From: Acidobacteriota bacterium
GTDB taxonomy: Bacteria; Acidobacteriota; Terriglobia; Bryobacterales; Bryobacteraceae
Reading direction: 5' to 3'
Assembly: GCA_018268875.1 (NCBI GenBank)
Contig: JAFDVT010000780.1
Location: forward strand, 1 to 9,894
Length of the DNA: 9,894 nt
The notes beneath the pieces were generated by a model. The model searched no databases. It was not told the origin of the DNA and saw nothing but the letters and a program-made list of their open reading frames with translations. The position numbers and the translations under genes were made by a program. Of this stretch, positions 6,199-9,894 are shown piece by piece. How positions within the stretch are numbered: position 1 is the stretch's first letter; each line of letters begins with the position of its first letter.

Positions 6199-6978
6199 AT
6201 GATTCTATCCGGATGGCTCGCCGCCGTGGCCTTGCTGGCGGCGGACGACAAGCTGAACTTCGAAGAGCGCGTGGAAATCACCCGCGGCCTGACCTCCGAA
6301 TACGCCACCGCCAAGATCATCCTGCCTCGCTCAAAGAAAGCGCTGAAGTTCCAGGCTGACGGGAAGTGGGAGAAGTCCGACTGGGCGGATGCGCAGAAGG
6401 AGTTCGGTCCCGCGGCGCGTGTCGGCGACCTGGTGCAGATCACCAAAGTGGACCTGGACGGCGACCACATCACGCTGCAGATCAACGGCGGGTTGAAGAC
6501 GGGGCGCAAGTGGTACGAACGGATCGAGGTCGGCACGGGCAATTCCACCACGCCTGTGGGCCGCAACCAGAACACCAACGCCCCCGGCGGAACGACTATC
6601 GCGCTGTACTTCGACAAGCCGATCCCGGCGATGAAGGCGTCGGAGATCAAGGCGCTGCTGAAGCCGATTTTGGATTTCGAGAAGCGCAGCGCCACGGAAA
6701 GCTACGTCGAGACGCTGCCGCCGGAAATCAAGCAGGCCATCGAGGCCAAGAAGGCGATTGAGGGCATGGATCGCGACCAGGTGCTGCTGGCCATTGGTCC
6801 GCCGCGCCGCAAGACTCGCGAGACCAAGGACGGTTACGAAGAGGAAGACTGGATCTATGGCGAGCCGCCTGGCAAGCTGTCTTTCGTGACGTTTCGCGGG
6901 TCAAAAGTCTTCAAAGTGAAAGATGTTTTTGCGGGACTGGGCGGGAACACGGTTCCCACCACTTTGCCGCCCAATTAA
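6199..6978 (+). CDS. Exported protein of unknown function with a BamE/SmpA-like C-terminal module
   Basis: A 259-residue protein I cannot name. The ATG at 6199 gives a short signal-like start (MILSGWLAAVALLAADDK) and a weak purine patch (AGAAAGG) upstream; in-frame starts at 6028 and 6157 would precede the likely promoter, and the first would overlap the divergent gene. Residues of about 18-112 form an unrecognised beta-rich module (FEERVEITRGLTSEYATAKI through QINGGLKTGRKWYERI). Residues 113-132 are a polar Asn/Thr/Gly linker, and 133-180 a mixed segment including a predicted helix. Residues of about 186-242 resemble the BamE/SmpA fold: IEGMDRDQVLLAIGPP, then a charged loop, EEDWIYGEPPGKLSFVTF and a final strand KVFKVKDV, matching the family pattern G-M-x-x-x-Q-V-x-x-x-x-G-x-P, W-x-Y and a hydrophobic strand. 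BamE is an outer-membrane assembly lipoprotein, but no lipobox Cys is present here. The next gene encodes a periplasmic-type folding lipoprotein, which fits an envelope role. Confidence 0.7.
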   Translation: MILSGWLAAVALLAADDKLNFEERVEITRGLTSEYATAKIILPRSKKALKFQADGKWEKSDWADAQKEFGPAARVGDLVQITKVDLDGDHITLQINGGLKTGRKWYERIEVGTGNSTTPVGRNQNTNAPGGTTIALYFDKPIPAMKASEIKALLKPILDFEKRSATESYVETLPPEIKQAIEAKKAIEGMDRDQVLLAIGPPRRKTRETKDGYEEEDWIYGEPPGKLSFVTFRGSKVFKVKDVFAGLGGNTVPTTLPPN

Positions 6979-7005
6979 GTGCTATCGTTACTAAATCGCT
7001 TTCTC

Positions 7006-8037
7006 ATGCGCGTCGCACAAGGGATTTTAGCCGGCAGTGGCAGTGTTCTGCTGCTGCTTACACTTAGCAGTTGTAATCAGACCCCGCCTCCCGGCGTTGC
7101 CGCGATGGTGAACAGCAAGCCGATCACCTATACGGAAGTCGACCGGCAGTATCAGACGCTGTTCGGCATCCCGCCCAAGGCCGGCGACGATCAGGTGACA
7201 CTGCAAAAGCTCGAAGTCCTGCGGGGACTCATCGACAACGAGATCATGCTGCAGCGGGCCGAAAAGCTCAGCCTGCTGGCCACCGATTCCGAGGTCGACG
7301 CCAAGTTCAACGAACTCAAGGCGCCGTACACCCAGGAAGAACTCGCGCGGCTTCTGAAAGAACGGAATCTGACGCAGGAAGAGCTGAAGGCGCAACTGCG
7401 CCGCGACGAGAGCGTCAAGCGCCTCTTCAACCGCGAAATCACTTCGAAAATTTCGATTTCGGACAAGGAAATCGCCGACTTCTACAACTCGAACAAGGCG
7501 ATGTTCAACCTGACCGAACCGCAGATCCACATGGCGCAGATCCTGGTTACGCCGCAGGCCGATCCGACGGTGCAGAACCTCAAGGGCGACAAGGCGAAGA
7601 ACGCCGAAGAAGCTCGCAAGAAGATGGAAATGATCAAGCGGCGCCTGGACAACAACGAAGACTTCTCCCGCGTGGCGCAGAACTATTCCGAAGATACGAA
7701 TAGCGCGCAGCAGGGTGGCGACCTGGGCTTCATTCCGGAATCGGCGCTCGAAAAGACGTCGCCGGAGCTTCGCAAGCTGCTGCTGGCGACGCCGCCCGGA
7801 CAGTTGACGCCCGTGGTTGCTACGTCTGAAGGCTACCGCCTGTTCAAGATCATTTCCCGCGAGCCGGCGGGCCAGCGCGAATTGAACGATCCCAAAGTGC
7901 AGCAGAACATTCGCGAGACGCTGCTCAATCGCAAGGATCAGTTGCTGAAGAACGCCTACTACGAAGTGGCGCGTAACGAGGCGAAGGTCACGAATTATCT
8001 GGCGCTGAGCATCGCGCCCAATACAACAGCAAAGTAA
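7006..8037 (+). CDS. Parvulin-type peptidyl-prolyl cis-trans isomerase lipoprotein (SurA/PrsA-like)
   Basis: A 343-residue folding chaperone that should isomerise X-Pro bonds outside the cytoplasmic membrane. A lipoprotein signal ends in LTLSSC, with Cys23 as the lipidated residue; the next residues are Asn-Gln, not Asp, so E. coli rules would sort it to the outer membrane. Residues of about 30-160 are the helical SurA_N-type chaperone domain (VAAMVNSKPITYTEVDRQY through SDKEIADFYNSN). Residues of about 174-283 are one parvulin domain, from IHMAQILV through SRVAQNYSED, QQGGDLGFIP and GYRLFKIIS, with a charged insertion near 190-212. A C-terminal helix follows. The ATG at 7006 is preferred to the GTG at 6979, because the nine codons between include CTA, TTA and CTA, which are atypical of this GC-rich gene set, and because the shorter form has a normal signal length. 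It follows the BamE-like gene by 27 bp, probably in one operon, although AT-rich sequence near 6983-6996 could hold its own promoter. Confidence 0.93.
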   Translation: MRVAQGILAGSGSVLLLLTLSSCNQTPPPGVAAMVNSKPITYTEVDRQYQTLFGIPPKAGDDQVTLQKLEVLRGLIDNEIMLQRAEKLSLLATDSEVDAKFNELKAPYTQEELARLLKERNLTQEELKAQLRRDESVKRLFNREITSKISISDKEIADFYNSNKAMFNLTEPQIHMAQILVTPQADPTVQNLKGDKAKNAEEARKKMEMIKRRLDNNEDFSRVAQNYSEDTNSAQQGGDLGFIPESALEKTSPELRKLLLATPPGQLTPVVATSEGYRLFKIISREPAGQRELNDPKVQQNIRETLLNRKDQLLKNAYYEVARNEAKVTNYLALSIAPNTTAK

Positions 8038-8082
8038 TCAGCAAGGCTACAGTTCCACGTCCGAACGGGTCGCTAGCGCGGG

Positions 8083-8088
8083 TATAGT
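8083..8088 (+). promoter_or_regulatory. Candidate -10 element for the ATP-grasp/alpha-E operon
   Basis: TATAGT matches five of six bases of TATAAT within the 66-bp gap after the isomerase gene and ends 15 bp before the ATG at 8104. A message starting about 7 bp downstream would have a leader of under 10 bases, consistent with the missing Shine-Dalgarno sequence. No good -35 hexamer is seen at 16-18 bp spacing. Confidence 0.4.
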
Positions 8089-8103
8089 AAAAGATCCAAG
8101 CGA

Positions 8104-9555
8104 ATGTCCAACTTTTCGGCTCTCCTACGGAACTACGAGTTAAACGCGGCATACGACGAGATGGTGCAGCCGGACGGAACGGTCCGCGAGCACTATTATT
8201 CGCTTGCCGAGTACCTGCAGAAGCTGCCGCCCGAAGAGATGCGCCTTCGCAAGCAGGCGTCGGACCTTTCGTTCCTCCACCAGGGCATCACGTTCACGGT
8301 GTACGGCCGCGATGAAGGCATCGAAAAAATCTTTCCTCACGATCTTTTGCCGCGCATCATCCAACGGGCCGAATGGCAGCATTTGGAACGCGGCCTGGCC
8401 CAGCGGATCGTCGCGCTCAATCTGTTCCTGAAGGACATTTACCACGAAGGCAAGATCCTGCGGGACAAAGTTGTGCCGCGGGAAATGATCTACACGTGCA
8501 AGCATTTCCGGCGGCAGATGATGCATCTGGACATCCGCCGGGACGTGTACATCACGGTGGTCGGCACGGACCTGATTCGTGGCGCGGACGGCCGCTACAT
8601 GGTGCTCGAAGACAACCTGCGAGTTCCTTCCGGCGCGTCCTACATGTTGACCTCGCGCCAGGTGATGAAACGGATTTTTCCGGACCTGTTTCAGTCCTGC
8701 GGCGTGTTGCCGGTGGATCATTATCCGCAGGCGTTGCTGTCGACGCTGCGCGCGCTGGCGCCGGAAGGCCGCCCCGATCCCACGATCGTGTTGCTGACGC
8801 CTGGTGTCTATAACTCCGCGTACTTCGAACATACGTACCTGGCGCGGCAGATGGGCATCGAGCTGGTGGAAGGCCGGGATCTTGTGGTGCACGACAACCT
8901 CGTGTACATGCGCACGACCGAAGGTCTGCGCCGCGTGGACGTCATTTACCGACGCATCGACGACGACTTTGTCGATCCGCTGGCGTTCCGGCCGGATTCC
9001 GCGCTGGGCGTGGTGGGCCTGTTCAACGCCTATCGCGACGGCAATGTGACGCTCGCCAATGCGCTGGGTAATGGTATCGCGGACGATAAGGCCGTGTACG
9101 CCTACGTGCCGCGCATCATTCGCTACTACCTGAAGGAAGATCCGATCCTGGACAACGTCGACACCTACATCTGCAGCGAGGAAGGCAGCCGCCAGTACGT
9201 CATCGAAAACCTGGACAAGCTGGTGGTGAAGGCGGTGGGCGAATCCGGCGGCTACGGCATGTTGATCGGTCCGCATTCGACGCGCGAACAGCAGGAAGAG
9301 TTCCGCCGCAAGATTCTGGAAGACCCGCGCAACTACATCGCGCAGCCGACCATTCAGCTTTCGCAGGCGCCCTGCTATATCGACGGCAACGTCGAGGCTC
9401 GCCACATCGACCTGCGTCCGTACGTGCTCTACGACGGCGCGAAAGTGACTGTCGTTCCCGGTGGACTGACGCGCGTCGCGCTGCGCAAAGGTTCGCTGGT
9501 GGTGAACTCGTCGCAAGGCGGCGGCAGCAAAGACACCTGGGTCTTGCACGGATAA
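8104..9555 (+). CDS. Circularly permuted ATP-grasp type 2 protein (DUF404/DUF407 family)
   Basis: A 483-residue protein of the circularly permuted ATP-grasp family, whose members are predicted to form amide or peptide bonds using ATP; the substrate is unknown. Family hallmarks visible in order are AYDEM near residue 16, HQGITFTVYG (59-68), LEDNLRVPSGASYM (168-181), VDVIYRRIDDDFVDP (278-292), NALGNGIADDKAVYAYVP (319-336), the nucleotide-binding-like VVKAVGESGGYGM (374-386), RPYVLYDG (438-445), GGLTRVAL (453-460) and SQGGGSKDTWVL (470-481). The length is normal for the stand-alone form and no key segment is missing. No signal peptide is seen, so it is cytoplasmic. The alpha-E protein gene follows after 6 bp; in many bacteria this pair is followed by transglutaminase-like and sometimes proteasome-like peptidase genes, suggesting synthesis and processing of a small peptide or peptide tag. 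What comes next here is outside the window. The ATG start has no Shine-Dalgarno sequence but a -10-like hexamer sits close upstream. Confidence 0.94.
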   Translation: MSNFSALLRNYELNAAYDEMVQPDGTVREHYYSLAEYLQKLPPEEMRLRKQASDLSFLHQGITFTVYGRDEGIEKIFPHDLLPRIIQRAEWQHLERGLAQRIVALNLFLKDIYHEGKILRDKVVPREMIYTCKHFRRQMMHLDIRRDVYITVVGTDLIRGADGRYMVLEDNLRVPSGASYMLTSRQVMKRIFPDLFQSCGVLPVDHYPQALLSTLRALAPEGRPDPTIVLLTPGVYNSAYFEHTYLARQMGIELVEGRDLVVHDNLVYMRTTEGLRRVDVIYRRIDDDFVDPLAFRPDSALGVVGLFNAYRDGNVTLANALGNGIADDKAVYAYVPRIIRYYLKEDPILDNVDTYICSEEGSRQYVIENLDKLVVKAVGESGGYGMLIGPHSTREQQEEFRRKILEDPRNYIAQPTIQLSQAPCYIDGNVEARHIDLRPYVLYDGAKVTVVPGGLTRVALRKGSLVVNSSQGGGSKDTWVLHG

Positions 9556-9561
9556 CCATAT

Positions 9562-9894
9562 ATGCTTTCCCGAGTCGCAGATTCGCTGTACTGGATGGCC
9601 CGTTACCTGGAGCGCGCCGAGCATACCGCGCGCATTGTGGGCGTCCAGTTGAACCTCATTCTGGACCAGACCAAGCTCACGCCGGAGGACCGCTGGAAGC
9701 GCATTCTGGAAAGCCTGGGCATCGAGACCGAAAAGCTTCCGGCGGTGGACACCGGCAGCCTGACGCGCACGCTGCTGTACGACCCGGACTTTCCGTCCTC
9801 CATCGTCTCGTCGATGCAGAACGCGCGCGAGAATTGCCGGCAGGTACGCAACCAGATCAGCTCGGAAATGTGGGAGCAGTTGAACCGCCTGTAC
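9562..9894 (+). CDS. Alpha-E domain protein (DUF403), N-terminal part
   Basis: The first 111 codons of a gene cut by the right edge; the frame is open to the last base. The start MLSRVADSLYWMARYLERAE followed by HTARIVGVQLNLIL is the signature opening of alpha-E proteins, which are all-helical and usually about 300 residues. NARENCRQVRNQISSEMWEQ near residues 88-107 is another conserved family stretch, with acidic and polar residues thought to line a possible active or binding site. Its biochemical role is unknown. It lies 6 bp after the ATP-grasp gene, the arrangement seen in many genomes, so both are almost certainly co-transcribed and work in the same pathway. The ATG at 9562 is preceded by CCATAT with no ribosome binding site, so translation may be coupled to the upstream stop. 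Confidence 0.93.
   Translation, partial: MLSRVADSLYWMARYLERAEHTARIVGVQLNLILDQTKLTPEDRWKRILESLGIETEKLPAVDTGSLTRTLLYDPDFPSSIVSSMQNARENCRQVRNQISSEMWEQLNRLY

Noticed and set aside
6085..8077. GCTAGC hexamers at 6085-6090 and 8072-8077, each beside a -10 candidate, as a shared operator
   Set aside because: Only two copies of a 6-bp palindrome at different distances from the -10; chance is a sufficient explanation.
8140..9624. A 494-codon open frame on the minus strand opposite the ATP-grasp gene
   Set aside because: Same antisense composition (His, Arg, Val, Gln-rich), no domain signature, and the plus strand carries a complete well-recognised protein family there.

Overview
The window is about 9.9 kb of GC-rich, gene-dense bacterial chromosome with housekeeping genes and no sign of mobile DNA, CRISPR, tRNA or rRNA genes. 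Gene content and style (a bacterial Ku protein, a Tat-exported M24 peptidase, a lipid-anchored SurA/PrsA-like chaperone, a BamE-like protein suggesting a Gram-negative outer membrane, and almost no Shine-Dalgarno sequences) fit an Acidobacteriota genome, perhaps of the Solibacter/Bryobacter group. That assignment is an inference from style, not from a marker gene.

Layout. (1) 2-1494, plus strand: the C-terminal end of a DNA end-binding Ku protein, then after a 5-bp gap a complete M24-family metallopeptidase with a twin-arginine signal. (2) 1497-6070, minus strand: read from right to left these are a gamma-class carbonic anhydrase-like protein, aspartyl-tRNA synthetase (aspS, sharing one base with the previous stop) and CinA (4 bp further on), which look like one operon. 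After a 68-bp gap comes an orphan protein with a His/Cys pair typical of clan CD (caspase/CHAT-like) peptidases, whose 3' end lies only 2 bp from the convergent M24 gene. (3) 6071-6198: a divergent intergenic region with candidate promoters in both directions. (4) 6199-8037, plus strand: an exported protein with a BamE-like C-terminal module, followed by a parvulin-type peptidyl-prolyl isomerase lipoprotein; together they suggest envelope protein folding or outer-membrane assembly. (5) 8104-9894, plus strand: a circularly permuted ATP-grasp protein and the first 111 codons of an alpha-E (DUF403) protein. This is the start of a widespread but poorly understood predicted peptide-ligase/peptide-modification operon that runs off the right edge.

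The items most worth a second look are the orphan caspase/CHAT-like protein with its unrecognised N-terminal half, the BamE-like plus SurA-like pair, the edge-truncated ATP-grasp/alpha-E operon, and the recurring pattern of starts without ribosome binding sites and with -10-like hexamers close upstream. No wholly new multi-gene system is evident. All coordinates come from reading the sequence; no database search was possible.
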